64,000 nt of DNA. Origin: Thinopyrum elongatum. Its lineage: Eukaryota > Streptophyta > Magnoliopsida > Poales > Poaceae. This document shows, one piece after another, positions 11,401 through 23,582 of the stretch. Below the pieces are notes generated by a model. That model was not told the DNA's origin, searched no databases, and saw nothing but the letters and a program-made list of their open reading frames with translations. A program made the translations under genes and the position numbers. The first letter of the stretch is position 1. Each line of letters begins with the position of its first letter. The stretch is taken from assembly GCA_011799875.1 (NCBI GenBank), contig CM022303.1:72366052-72430051 (forward strand), read 5' to 3'.

Positions 11401-12854
11401 AAAGAGTACTAAGGTGTGATCAAGTTTTGCTTGTGAGAGAAGTTTAGTCAACGGGTCTGCCACATTCAGATTCGTATGTATTTTGCAAATTTCTATGTCT
11501 ACAATGCTCTGCACGGAGCTACTTTAGCTAATTGCTCCCACTTTCAATATGTATCCAGATTAAGACTTAGAGTCATCTGGATCAGTGCCAAAACTTGTAT
11601 CGACGTAACCCTTTACGACAAACCTTTTGTCACCTCCATAATCGAGAAACATATCCTTATTCCACTAAGTATAATTTTGACCGCTGTTCAGTGATCTACT
11701 CCTAGATCACTATTGTACTCCCTTGCCAAAATTAGTGTAGGGTATACAATAGATCTGGTACACAGCATGGCATACTTTATAGAACCTATGGCTGAGGCAT
11801 AGGGAATGACTTTCATTCTCTTTCTATCTTCTGTCGTGGTCGGGCTTTTGAGTCTTACTCAATTTCACACCTTGTAACACAGGCAAGAACTCTTTCTTTG
11901 ACTGTTCCATTTTGAACTACTTCAAAATCTTGTCAAGGTATGTACTCATTGAAAAAACTTATCAAGCGTCTTGATCTATCTCTATAGATCTTGATGCTCA
12001 ATATGTAAGCAGCTTCACCGAGGTCTTTCTTTGAAAAACTCCTTTCAAACACTCCTTTATGCTTTGCAGAATAATTCTACATTATTTCCGATCAACAATA
12101 TGTCATTCACATATACTTATCATAAATGTTGTAGTGCTCCCACTCACTTTCCTGTAAATACAGGCTTCACCGCAAGTCTGTATAAAACTATATGCTTTGA
12201 TCAATTTATCAAAGCGTATATTCCAACTCCGAGATGCTTGCACCAGTCCATAGATGGATCGCTGGAGCTTGCATATTTTGTTAGCACCTTTAGGATTGAC
12301 AAAACCTTCTTGTTGCATCATATACAACTCTTCTTTAATAAATCCATTAAGGAATGCAGTTTTGTTTATCCATTTGCCAGATTTCATAAAATGTGGCAAT
12401 TGCTAACATGAGTCGGACAGACTTAAGCATAGATACGAGTGAGAAACTCTCATCGTAGTCAACACCCTGAACTTGTCGAAAACCTTTTTGCGACAATTCT
12501 AGCTTTGTAGATAGTAACACTACTATCAGCGTCCGTCTTCCTCTTGAAGATCCATTTAATCTCAATGGCTCACCAATCATCGGGCAAGTCAATCAAAGTC
12601 CATACTTTGTTCTCATACATGGATCCCATCTCAGATTTCATGGCCTCAAGCCATTTTGCGGAATCTGGGCTCATCATTGCTTCCTCATAGTTCGTAGGTT
12701 CGCCATGGTCAAGTAACATGACCTCCAGAACAGGATTACCGTACCACTCTGGTGCGGATCTTACTCTGGTTGACCTACGAGGTTCGGTAGTAACTTGATC
12801 TAAAGTTACATGATCATCATCATTAGCTTCCTCACTAATTGGTGTAGGAGTCAC
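11400..12854 (-). pseudogene. Copia reverse transcriptase remnant
   Basis: The start of the RT region is recognisable at 12854-12570 (YEEAMMSPDSAKWLEAMKSE, after an acidic linker) and continues in other frames at 12592-12347 and 12399-12103 (KLQRSIYGLVQASRSWN, ACIYRK). At the expected catalytic YVDD box (about 12095-12110) the frame instead reads into stops and no YVDD is found. Downstream, 11400-12000 contains scattered RT-like sequence in several frames. RNase H was not recognised. The product would be inactive. Confidence 0.75.
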
Positions 12855-14351
12855 AGGAACAGATTTCTGTGATGAACTTACTTTCCAATAAGGGAGCAGG
12901 TACAGTTACCTCATCAAGTTCTACTTTTCTCCCACTCACTTCTTTCGAGAGAAACTCCTTCTCTAGAAAGGATCCATTCTTAGCAACGAATGTCTTGCCT
13001 TCGGATCTGTGATAGAAGGTGTACCCAACTGTCTCCTTTGGGTATCCTATGAAGATACATTTCTCCGATTTGGGTTTGAGCTTATCAGGATGAAACTTTT
13101 TCACATAAGTATCGCAACCCCAAACTTTAAGAAACGACAACTTTGGTTTCTTGCCAAACCATAGTTCATACGGTGTCGTCTCAACGGATTTAGATGGTGC
13201 CCTATTTAACGTGAATGCAGCTGTCTCTAATGCATAACCCCAAAACGATAGTGGTAAATTGGTAAGAGACATCATAGATTGCACCATATCTAATAAAGTA
13301 CGGTTACGATGTTCGGACACACCATTACGCTGTGGTGTTCCAGGTGGCGTGAGTTGCGAAACTATTCCGCATTGTTTCAAATGAAGACCAAACTCGTAAC
13401 TCAAATATTCTCCTCCACGATCAGATCGTAGATACTTTATTTTCTTGTTACGATGATTTTCCACTTCACTCTGAAATTCTTTGAACTTTTCAATTGTTTC
13501 AGACTTATGTTTCATCAAGTAGATATACCCATATCTGCTCAAATCATCTTTGAAGGTCAGAAAATAACGATACCCGCCGCGAGCCTCAATACTCATCGGA
13601 CCGCATACATCGGTATGTAATATTTCCAATAAGTCCATAGCTCGCTCCATTGTTCCGGAGAACGGAGTTTTAGTCATCTTGCCCATGAGGCATGGTTCGC
13701 AAGCATCAAATGATTCATAATCAAGTGATTCCAAAAGTCCATCAGCATGGAGTTTCTTCATGCGCTTTACACCAATATGACCTAAACGGCAGTGCCACAA
13801 ATAAGTTGCACTATCATTACTAACTTTGCATCTTTTGGTATCAATATTATGAATATGTGTATCACTACGATCGAGATTCAATAAACCATTTACATTGGGT
13901 GTATGACCATAGAAGGTTTTATTCATGTAAACAGAACAACAATTATTCTCTGACTTAAATGAATGACCGTATTGCAATAAACATGATCCAATCATATTCA
14001 TGCTCAACGCAAACACCAAATAACATTTATTTTGCAATAAACATGATCCAATCATATTCATGCTCAACGCAAACACCAAATAACATTTATTTAGGTTCAA
14101 CATTAATCCCGAAAATAGAGGGAGTGTGCGATGGTGATCTTATCAACCTTGGAATCACTTCCAACACACATCGTCACCTCATCATTAACTAGTCTCTGTT
14201 CATTTTGCAACTCCTGTTTCGAGTTACTAATGTTAGCAACTGAACCAGTATCAAATACCCAGGGGCTACTATGAACACTAGTAAAATACACATCAATAAC
14301 ATGTATATCAAATATACTTTTGTTCACTTTGCCATCCTTCTTATCCGCCAA
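12835..14351 (-). pseudogene. Copia protease and integrase
   Basis: 14351-14103 carries the aspartic-protease motif VFDTGSVAN. 14103-12835 (422 codons, open) is integrase: a GAG-pre-integrase zinc region (HCRLGHIG ... CEPCLMGK), then the catalytic core with Asp in LHTDVCGP, Asp in RSDRGGEY and Glu in GVSEHRNR, then the SFLKVWGC and FIGYP motifs of the Copia C-terminal region. Protease and integrase are separated by a stop at about 14103. A 60-bp tandem duplication adds 20 residues near the N-terminus of the integrase segment. The integrase core looks chemically complete, but the polyprotein that should deliver it is broken. Confidence 0.85.
13972..14093. repeat. 60-bp tandem duplication inside the integrase frame
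   Basis: Two identical 60-bp units lie in perfect register (about 13972-14031 and 14032-14091). The length is divisible by three, so the minus-strand frame stays open and gains a second KCYLVFALSMNMIGSCLLQ. Confidence 0.95.
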
Positions 14352-15128
14352 ATACTTGGGGCAGTTCCACTTCCACTTCCAGTGACCAGTCCCTTTGCAG
14401 TAGAAGCACTCAGTTTCACGCTTAGGTCCAGACTTGGGCTTCTTCCCGGGAGTAGCAACTTGCTTGCTATTCTTCTTGAAGTTCCCCTTCTTTCCTTTGC
14501 CCTTTTCTTGAAACTAGTGGTCTTGATAACTATCAACACTTGATGCTCTTTCTTGATTTCTACCTTCGTTGATTTCAGCATCACGAAGAGCTCGGGAATC
14601 GTTTTTCTCATCCCTTGCATATTATAGTTCATCACGAAGTTCCAGTAACTTGGTGATAGTGACTAGAGAATTCTGTCAATTACTATCTTATCCGGAAGAT
14701 CAACTCCCACTTGATTCAAGCAACTGTAGTACTCAGACATTCTGAGCACATGCTCACTGATTGAGCTATTCTCCTCCATCTTGTAAGCAAAGTACTTGTC
14801 AGAGGTCTCATACCTCTCGACACGGGCATGAGTCTGAAATACCAATTTCATCTCTTTGGAACATCTCATATGCTCCGTGGCGTTCAAAACATTTTTGAAG
14901 TCCCGATTCTAAGCCGTAAATCATGGCGCACTAAACTATTAAGTAGTCATCACATCGAGCTTGCTAAACGTTCATAACGTTTGCATCTGCTCCTGCAATA
15001 GGTCTGTCACCTAGCGGTGCATCAAGGACATAATTCTTCTGTGCAGCAATGAGGATAATCCTCAGATCACGGATCCAATCCGTATCATTGCTACTAACAT
15101 CTTTCAATTTAGTTTTCTCTAGGAACAT
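14324..15128 (-). pseudogene. Copia gag remnant
   Basis: A likely start at 15128 reads MFLEKTKLKDV, followed by a gag-like region interrupted by stops, then 14887-14663 (SDKYFAYKMEENSSISEHVL) and 14635-14324. The CX2C-type zinc knuckle is implied by the CFYCKGTGHW-like reading near 14390-14410, which needs a frame change. Gag would form the virus-like particle; here it is broken in at least two places. Confidence 0.7.
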
Positions 15129-16400
15129 ATCAAAAATAAAATAGAGGAGCTAAACACGAGCTATTGATCTACAACAACATAGACAAGCAAAAAACTATCA
15201 GGTACTAAGTTCATGATAAATTTAAGTTCAATTAATCATATTACTCAAGAACTCCCAGTTAGATAGACATCTCTCTAATCATCTAAGTGATCATGTGATC
15301 CAAATCAACTAAACCATAACCGATCATCACGTGAAATGGAGTAGTTTTCAATGGTGAACATCACTATGTTGATCATATCTACTATATGATTCACGCTCGA
15401 CCTTTCGGTCTCAGTGTTCCGAGGCCATATCTGCATATGCTAGGCTCGTCAAGTTTAACCCGAGTATTCTGCGTGTGCAAAAACTGGCTTGCACCCATTG
15501 TAGATGAACGTTGAGCTTATCACACCCGATCATCACGTGGTGTCTCGGCACGACAAACTTTGGCAACGGTGCATACTCAGGGAGAACACTTTTACCTTGA
15601 AATTTAGTGAGAGATCATCTTATAATGCTACCGTCAAACAAAGCAAAATAAGATGCATAAAGGATAAACATCACATGCAATCAATATAAGTGATATGATA
15701 TGGCCATCATCATGTTTGTGCTTGTGATCTCCATCTCCGAAGCACCGTCATGATCACCATCGTCACCGGCGCGACACCTTGATCTCCATCGTAGCATCGT
15801 TGTCGTCTTGCCAACTATTGCTTCTACGACTATCGCTACCGCTTAGCGATAAAGTAAAGCATTACATGGCGATTGCATTGTATACAATAAAGCGACAACC
15901 ATATGGCTCCTGCCAGTTGCCGATAACTCAGTTACAAAACATGATCATCTCATACAATAAAATATAGCATCATGTCTTGACCATATCACATCACAACATG
16001 CCCTGCAAAAATAAGTTAGACGTCCTCTACTTTGTTGTTGCAAGTTTTACGTGGCTGCTACGGGCTGAGCAAGAACCGTTCTTACCTACGCATCAAAACC
16101 ACAATGATAGTTCGTCAAGTTAGTGCTGTTTTAACCTTCACAAGGACCGGGCGTAGCCATACTCGGTTCAACTAAAGTTGGAGAAACTGACACCCGCTAG
16201 TCACTTGTGTGCAAAGCACGGCGGTAAAACCAGTCTCGCGTAAGCATACGCGTAATGTCGGTCCGGGCCGCTTCATCCAACAATACCGCCGAACCAAAGT
16301 GTGACATGCTGGTAAGCAGTATGACTTGTATCGCCCACAACTCACTTGTGTTCCACTCGTGCATATAACATCTACGCATAAAACCAGGCTCGGATGCCAC
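15129..16400 (-). other. Copia 5' untranslated leader and primer-binding site
   Basis: About 1.27 kb without coding sequence lies between the 5' LTR and gag, normal for BARE/Angela elements, whose leader carries packaging signals. Next to the LTR (16388-16400) the sense strand reads TGGCATCCGAGCC, a degenerate match to the initiator-Met tRNA primer site TGGTATCAGAGC. Confidence 0.75.
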
Positions 16401-18126
16401 TGTTGGGAAACGTAGTAATTTCAAAAATTTCCTACGCACACACAGGATCATGGTGATGCATAGCAACGAGAGGGGAGAGTGTGCCCACGTACCCTCGTAG
16501 AACGAAAGCGGAAGCGTTAGCACAACGCGGTTGATGTAGTCGTACGTCTTCACGATCCGACCGATCCAAGTACCGAACGCACGGCACCTCCGAGTTCAGC
16601 ACACGTTCAACTCGATGACGTCCCGCGAGCTCCGATCCAGCAAAGCTTCACTGGAGAGTTTCGTTAGCACGACGGCGTGGTGACGGTGATGATGATGCTA
16701 CCGACGCAGGGCTTCGCCTAAGCACCGCTGCGATATGATCGAGGTGGATTATGGTGGAGGGGGGCACCGCACACGGCTAAGAGATCAATGATCAATTGTT
16801 GTGTCTATGGGGTGCCTCCTGGCCACGTATATAAAGGATGGAGGGAGGAGGAGGCTGGCCCTCACAGGGCGCGCCCAAGGTGTGGAGTCGTACTAGGACT
16901 CCCTAGTCCTAGTAGGATTCCACCTCCCACATGGAATAGGAAAAGGGGAAGGGAGAAGGAGAAGGAAGGAAGGGGGCGCCCCCTTTCCCTAGTCCAATTC
17001 GGACCAGTCCATGGGGAAGGGGCGCAGCCACCCTTGAGGTCTTTCTCTCCTTTCCCGTATGGCCCATTAAGGCCCAATACGAATTCCCGTAACTCTCCGG
17101 TACTCCGAAAAATACCCGAATCACTCAGAACCTTTCCGATGTCCGAATATAGCCTTCCAATATATCGATCTTTACGTCTCGACCATTTCGAGACTCCTCG
17201 TCACGTCCTCAATCTCACCTGGGACTCCGAACAAACTTCGATCATCAAATCACATAAACTCATAATACCGATCGTCAGCGAACTTTAAGCGTGCGGACCC
17301 TACGGGTTCGAGAACTATGTAGACATGACCGAGACACGTCTCTGGTCAATAACCAATAGCGGAACCTGGATGCTCATATTGGCTCCCACATATTCTACGA
17401 AGATCTTTATCGGTCAAACCGCATAACAACAAACGTTGTTCCCTTTGTCATCGGTATGTTACTTGCCCGAGATTCGATCGTCGGTATCTCAATACCTAGT
17501 TCAATCTCGTTACCGGCAAGTCTCTTTACTCATTCCGTAATACATCATCCCGCAACTAACTCATTAGTTACAATGCTTGCAAGGCTTATAGTGATGTGCA
17601 TTACCGAGTGGGCCCAGAGATACCTCTCCGACAATCGGAGTGAAAAATCCTAATCTCGAAATACGCCAACTCAACAAGTACCTTTGGAGACACCTGTAGA
17701 GCACCTTTATAATCACCCAGTTACGTTGTGACATTTGGTAGCACACAAAGTGTTCCTCCGGTAAACGGGAGTTGCATAATCTCATAGTCATAGGAACATG
17801 TATAAGTCATGAAGAAAGCAATAGCAACATATTAAACGATCAAGTGCTAAGCTAACAGAATGGGTCAAGTCAATCACATCATTCTCCTAATGATGTGATC
17901 CCGTTAATCAAATGACAACTCATGTCTATGGTTAGGAAACATAACCATCTTTGATTAACGAGCTAGTCAAGTAGAGGCATACTAGTGACACTCTATTTTG
18001 TCTATGTAATCACACATGCATCAAGTTTCCGGTTAACACAATTCTAGCATGAATAATAAACATTTATCATGAAATAAGGAAATAAAATAATAACTTTATT
18101 ATTGCCTCTAGGGCATATTTCCTTCA
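16401..18126 (-). repeat. 5' LTR of the Copia element
   Basis: 1,726 bp, nearly identical to 9503-11227. Because the element is on the minus strand, this right-hand copy would carry the active promoter. Confidence 0.95.
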
Positions 18127-18698
18127 CATGACAAGTACTTTTCCTGCGTCAAACTGAATGACTAGCATAATAAGGTGGAACCCGCGCACGCATAGCTCAT
18201 CGATTACAATTGACATCGAGTAAGCGAAACAGAATGATGTGTACAAGACAGTATAACACTCACTGGAAGTTGTAAGGAAATAGTATTTCCCTTTTGGTTT
18301 GTTGTGCAATTAACGCCCTTAGCAAGATCTTCTCTACATCCTTGGTGTTCCATTTTACCGTAGCTTCATTAATAGTATTTGGGTTAATGAACCCAATGTC
18401 CCAGATTTGTCCTCTTTTGCATTCGAGGATATTCTTTCTACATAATATAGTGAGGATAATTATACATGCAATGAACGAGCTGAGCTAGAGACTTAATTAC
18501 AGAAATGATACTTACAAACAATAGCAACTGACGATACTTTTGTCGATGGCATCTTGATTGTATAACTGAAATAATTCTTCAAATTAAACGTAAATCTCCT
18601 CGTCTCCATTGAAGTAATGCTCATCTTTAACCCCCACAATGATATAGTCGGCCCCTTGCTTTGAGGCTTCCAAGTACCAGTCATGCAATCTTCGCATC
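18127..18698 (-). pseudogene. ORF2 of CACTA copy 2, central Ulp1-like exons
   Basis: Exon sequence resumes right of the Copia element: 18132-18181 (FHLIMLVIQF ... KVLVM), intron to 18263, exon 18264-18437, intron, and exon 18516-18698, which is cut by the solo LTR. The splice acceptor before the first of these, CAG in copy 1, is CGG here (about 18182-18184), so normal splicing was already damaged. The Copia element sits between the codons for VLVM and DSK, directly beside the Asp that matches the catalytic Asp of copy 1. Confidence 0.75.
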
Positions 18699-19799
18699 TG
18701 AAAGAACATGTGGTGCCCCCATGTTTGGTTTTGGTAATTGATGACAATCTCTATGGACTAATGGTTGCCTTGAGTTATATTTGAAGGATTTGTCCATAGG
18801 CTTTTCTTGGAGTCCATTTGTTGGTTTCAAGGAGAGTTTGTGATGACCAAGGTGCTATTCAAGGAATTACCTAAAGATTGGTCATGTGAGAGGTTGATCA
18901 AGACTAAGTCAAAGAGTGAATCAAGTTGATCAACACACAAAGCGTAGAAGATGTACCGAGAGGGATCTAGCGATCCCATGGTATGGTAAGCATTGTCAAT
19001 TACGCTTTATGTAATAACCCATGCTCTCCGTGAGAGTTCTTTGTGGGGTTAGCTTGCGGTGTGCAAGTTCAAGTGGATCATCATGAAGAGATCATATGCT
19101 TGATGCTTGCCGTCCATTGTGGTGGCATTGGACTTGTGAAGATGAGCCAAAGAGTGGCTCACCCATAGTGGAGTATGGGGGAGCAATCAACTAGTCTTCA
19201 CCGAGCCAACGCAATCAAGAAAGGTGGTCCAACTTGAGGAAGTCAAGAACATCATCATCTTGCTCAAGTGGACTTTGTGCAAAGCAAAGATTTGCCCTTG
19301 ATAGGTTTTCTATTTTACCGGTCTCATGGTGGTAGTTGGGAGACCGGGTTATAGGATCGATTGCCGTACTATCAAGGGGGGCTCTTGATGGGTAGCTTGA
19401 TCACATTGTTCGTAGAGAGCTCAAACCATTGCATCCTTGAATCATCTTTATTGGTTCTTGTTTGGTTCTTCTCCTTGTGAGATTTGGAGTTTATGGTCAT
19501 TTTCATGACAAGCTCGGGTTCATCGAAAACGAAGTTCACATGCATCTTCTATGATGTTTTCGATTTTGGAGGTTATGCCAGTTCTTCTCTGTTGGAGGTT
19601 CATTCCTCTATATCTTAGGCATACCTCCCCTGCCTCTTCTTACTATAACCAATCGCTATTGGATAGTATTTGTCGTTATCTATCCAACAAGCTTGAGTTT
19701 GCTCATTTCGGAGCTCATTTGCAGAAGTTATGGCAGTTCTGGTTTTATTGTATCCTTCTGCTGTCTTTCGCTGTGATATGAAGGCAGCCAAGTGCTAAA

Positions 19800-20262
19800 G
19801 CCTTTGTGGCGTGCGGTAGTACTACTCAAGGGAGCGGTAGTACCGTAGGGGCCAGCGGTAGTACCGCTCCTGGTGAGCGGTAGTACCGCTGCCTTCAGCC
19901 CTGACGCTGAAGCATGCGGAAGTAGGTGAGGATGTAATTTTTTACATCTGCCCTACACGGTAGTACCGCTCCCTGTGAGCGGTAGTACCGTGCCGGATTT
20001 TTGCACCGCTCCAACCTCAGTGGAAGTATTCACGGAAGTAATTTTTTACTTCCGTGCTTTTCCAGTGCCTGTTGATACCTGCCTTACGGTAGTACCGTAG
20101 GGGCACGCGGCAGTACCGCTCCGGCGGTTCTACCGCTTGTTGCACTGTGCAACATGCCCTCATCTAGTCACTACTGCGCAAGTGGTAGTACCGCACCCTG
20201 CAGCGGTAGTACCGCAACCCTGTGCGGTAGTACCGTGGCCGTGTGCGGTAGTACCGCGTCGC
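19800..20262 (+). repeat. Array of GCGGTAGTACCGC odd palindromes
   Basis: More than ten copies or near copies of GCGGTA-G-TACCGC occur in 460 bp at irregular spacing, directly upstream of the LTR TATA box. Each is a perfect inverted repeat around one base. An interspersed CGGAAGTA motif appears at 19917, 20032 and 20050. Confidence 0.9.
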
Positions 20263-20303
20263 GCGGGCTGAGTGAGGGGATAACGGTTGGATTTTTCTCC
20301 TCC

Positions 20304-20310
20304 TATAAAA
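20304..20310 (+). promoter_or_regulatory. TATA box of the solo LTR
   Basis: CCTCCTATAAAAGGGGG is followed after about 30 bp by a likely start region. It marks the U3/R part of the LTR and its plus-strand orientation. Confidence 0.7.
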
Positions 20311-21372
20311 GGGGGTCTTCTTCCCCAATGAACCTTATCCTTTGAGCTCGTGTTCTTCCTCCATTGTTGACTTTCTTCGAGCTTGCTATCTCTCAATCCC
20401 TCCATGGATTCTTGCTAGTTTTTGGGGGAAAAGGGAGAGGAGATCTATATCTACGTTTCCACCAATCACTTTCTCCTCTATAGGTGTGGGGAACCCTTTG
20501 GATCTAGATCTTGGAGTTCTTCGTGTTCTCTTCTTCGCTCTTCCTCTCATTTTCCTTCCTAGCATTAGTTGCTTTGGTGGGATTTGAGAGAGAAGGACTT
20601 GGGCACTCCGTGTGCCCTTGCCATTGCATTTGGTGCGTAGGTTTGAGTTCTCCACGGTGATACGTGGAAGTTACAAGTTGAGAAGCTTATTACTCTTGGG
20701 TGCTTGGTACCCTTGAGCTTGTTCATCTTGGGTGCCTTGGTGCCCTAGACGGTTGGTGTTGTTTGGAGCTCAATCATTGTGGTGTAAAGCTCCGGGCAAA
20801 TGTCGGGGTCTCCAATTAGGTTGTGGAGACCGCCCCGAGCAATTTGACGAGTTTCGGTGACCGCCCCCAAGGGTTGCCAAAGTGTACGGGTTCGGTGACC
20901 GCCCCAAAGGGTTGCCATTTGTACGGGTTCGGTGACCGCCCTCAAGGGCCCCTTAGTGGAATCACGGCATCTTGCATTGTGCGAGGGCGTGAGGAGATTA
21001 CGGTGGCCCTAGTTGCTTCTTGGGGAGCATTGTGCCTCCACACCGCTCCAAACGGAGATTAGCATCCGCAAGGGTGTGAACTTCAGGGTACATCGTCGTC
21101 TCCGCATGCCTCGGTTATCTCTTACCCGAGCCCTTTACTTATGCACTTTACTTTGTGATAGCCATATTGCTTCTTGTCATATATCTTGCTATCACTTAGT
21201 TGTTTATCTTGCTTAGCATAAGTTGTTGGTGCACATAAGTGAGCCTAGTTGTTGTAGGTTTTGTGCTTGACAAATTAACCACTAGGTTTATTCCGCATTT
21301 GTTCGAGCCTAAACCGCAATTATTTTAAAGCGCCTTTTCACCCCCCCTCTAGGCGACATCCTCGATGTTTCA

Positions 21373-23088
21373 GCATCATCGCTGGTAGATGCGGGAGCTC
21401 CTCAGATCTAACGAGAGGCTTCCCGTGGTCAAATTTAAAGACTAACTCAGCCATTTCGAACTGTACCTCATCGCCTAAGTAATCACCAAGAGTGAAACCA
21501 GGATCAGCGGAAGCTACCCCTGGATCATTAGTGATATTGGTAAACACCTTGAGCGGGGGCATGATTGGTTTTTCTGTTCGCCGAGCTGGGGAATTGTTTT
21601 CCCCCTTGCACTACTGCTACTTCCCGACCGCTGCTGTGGATCTCTATATGACTTTACAATAGAGCGGTCATAGTTTGATAACATCGGAGGCGGCGGTGGT
21701 TTTGTAAGGTTTTCCAGCAAGCGCCTTGCTTTTACCGGATCTATTTTCTCCGTTGGATCTGGACGGGTCGGTGCAAGCTGGCGTTTCACGTCGGTAGCTA
21801 CGATCTCCTTGGTTTTCTCCTCAGTCATGTCGTATGTTAACTTGGCAGGAGCCTTCTTGACGCTACCTGCTCTGGATTTCTTCGCTGTTGTACTACGAGC
21901 CGCCGGAGCGGCGGCGGATCTCTTGCACCAGTGCTGAGGTGGCAGAGGAGGCAGAGTCAGCTGACGCGGTGGATTCTGCTGAGGGGCTCCTCCGGCGGAG
22001 ACGGCTGAGGCAGCGGTGACTGCTGAGGCGACGGAGTGTGTTGACGCGGCCGAGACGGCTGAGGCAGCGGAGACGGCTGAGGTAGCGGAGATAGAGCTGG
22101 ACTGTGAGGAGTCTGCTGAGGGGCCTCCTCCGGCTAAGTCTGCTGACGCGGTGTCCAGTGTGGAAGCACGATGTGTTCCTTTCTCCATAGAATGGTAGTC
22201 CTTATGGCATCTCCCAGATGAGTCTCCCCTTCACCTGTAGGGTACTCAAGCTCCAGCTGCTCAAATCCGTTGGTAAATTCATCCACCTCGACAACAGCAT
22301 AGCCATCTGGAATCGGATTGCAATGGAAAGTTCCATCAGGTCCAGGAGGTAAGACATAGCCGACCGCCACCTTCAAGGTTAGGTTAATGCATTTCGCCAT
22401 TAGCTCACAATGTTCCCTCTCCGTGATATCATCCATGGGGTAGCGAGGAGCCGTGATATCAGGCCAAACAAGCTCCGTGGAAGCCACGCTACATTTTCGC
22501 TGAGATGGTGGGGTAGCTTCGTGGGCAGTATCGAATGAAGGATTTTCGTGCTGCTGGTGGGCCGGTAGCTCGCTGACTGGTAAGTGCCTCTAGTTTCTTT
22601 TCCTGCAATGCTAATCTTTCTTCTACCTTCTGCATCCGGTCTACTTCCTCTTTCTTCTTTCTCCCTCGGCTTCAATAACCAGTGCTGTTGGGAAACCCAT
22701 GCACCCACGGAACGGAGCCTGATGTGCCTCGTGTTCATCCAGGGTGTTCAGGATTCCCCAGGGCGTGTGACAGCTCGTCCTTCTCTCTGTCGGGATGGAA
22801 CCTCCCTTCCTACACGTCCTTGATTGCTTCCTGAATCTTTATGATGGGTGTTTCAAGTTGTTCTTTCGTGTAAACACATCCCTATTTCTGGGTCCAAAGT
22901 TCCCCCATGCCCGAAGAACCAAGTCCTTGCCCGTTCGGGCCAGTTCAATGTCGCTGGTTGGATCCCTTTAGCAAGTAGGTCGTTCTCAGCTTTGTCCCAC
23001 GTAGGCCGGGCAACCTTGTAGCCACCTGACCCCGTAACATGGTGATACAGCTTCTTTGCAGCATTTAGCTTATTTGTCTGTGACCTGT
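21373..23088 (-). pseudogene. ORF2 of CACTA copy 2, Transposase_24 tail and linker
   Basis: Read from 23088 down, this contains the second half of the Transposase_24-like domain (YHHVTGSGGYKVARPTWDKA, LNWPERARTWFFGHGG), the ALGNPEHPG motif, a coiled-coil-like stretch, a Thr/Ser/Ala-rich linker (the AVSAAS repeats at about 22010-22100) and the start of the protease region (IPQLGEQ at about 21590, then 21562-21378). It holds in-frame stops, including TGA in place of Arg after PEHPG, and frame changes near 22480 and 22190. The chromovirus inserted at 23088 splits the Transposase_24 domain. Confidence 0.8.
23084..23088. repeat. Target-site duplication CCTGT, left
   Basis: CCTGT at 23084-23088 and 37675-37679 flanks the chromovirus. 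Confidence 0.95.
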
Positions 23089-23582
23089 TGTAACAGCCCC
23101 TTGTAATAAGCTCTGTGACACTCTGTTAAAACTGCCAAGTCATGAGCATTTGCAGTGCCAAGTCATATGGGTTAATGATCCAACCCAAATTCACATCTGA
23201 AAATCAACTCAAATTCAAAAAGTGAAATATAAAGTTGTTCGAACTCTGTTGGGAAAATGTTCATTAAATGGCAACTAATCCAGGAACATTTGTAAAATCA
23301 TCATCAATAAAATTTGAATTTAGATAAGTGACTCTAACTTGATGAAACAGCACCTAAACAGAATATTAAAATCCATTTATACTCATTACAAATTCAAATG
23401 AGCTCCAAATCTGCCCAAACCACTTTTTGGTGAGAGATAATATTGCATTGCAATATTTGGGCCAACTCCCACATTTTACAAAAGAGCACAAGTGGCCTAA
23501 TCATTTTGAAACAGAAAAAGAGTAAAAGAAAAGGGAGAAGAGAAATAAGAAAAAGGAAAACGCTACTGTTGGCTGGGCCTAA

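Larger units (their letters stand above)
9503..18126 (-). mobile_element. Copia LTR retrotransposon, Angela/WIS/BARE type, complete but decayed
   Basis: The element is 8,624 bp with two near-identical LTRs (9503-11227 and 16401-18126), TG...CA ends and a CATGA duplication. In the sense orientation the LTR begins TGAAGGAAATATGCCC and ends TTTCCCAACA, typical of the Angela/WIS/BARE group of Triticeae. The domain order on the minus strand is gag, protease, integrase, reverse transcriptase, which is the Copia order. By eye the LTRs differ at roughly 50 positions (about 3%), so the insertion is recent on a genome scale. Coding frames are interrupted and no recognisable RNase H remains. It landed in an exon of the CACTA copy 2 protease. 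Confidence 0.95.
18699..21372 (+). mobile_element. Solo LTR (2.67 kb), unclassified family
   Basis: The element begins TGAAAGAACATGTGG and ends CTCGATGTTTCA, with the 5-bp duplication GCATC on both sides (18694-18698 and 21373-21377). Removing it joins the flanking ORF2 codons correctly, which confirms the boundaries. There is no primer site, coding region or second LTR inside, so it is a solo LTR left after recombination. A TATA box at 20304 implies plus-strand transcription. CACCCCCCCTCTAGGCGAC near the 3' end is familiar from Triticeae repeats, but I cannot name the family. Confidence 0.85.

Noticed and set aside
9503..18126. Possibility that the two 1.7-kb repeats are a segmental duplication rather than LTRs
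   Set aside because: TG/CA ends, primer site, polypurine tract, internal Copia domains and the CATGA duplication all fit an LTR element.
19800..20262. CRISPR-like array
   Set aside because: The palindromic motifs are irregularly spaced, in a plant LTR, with no spacers of uniform length.
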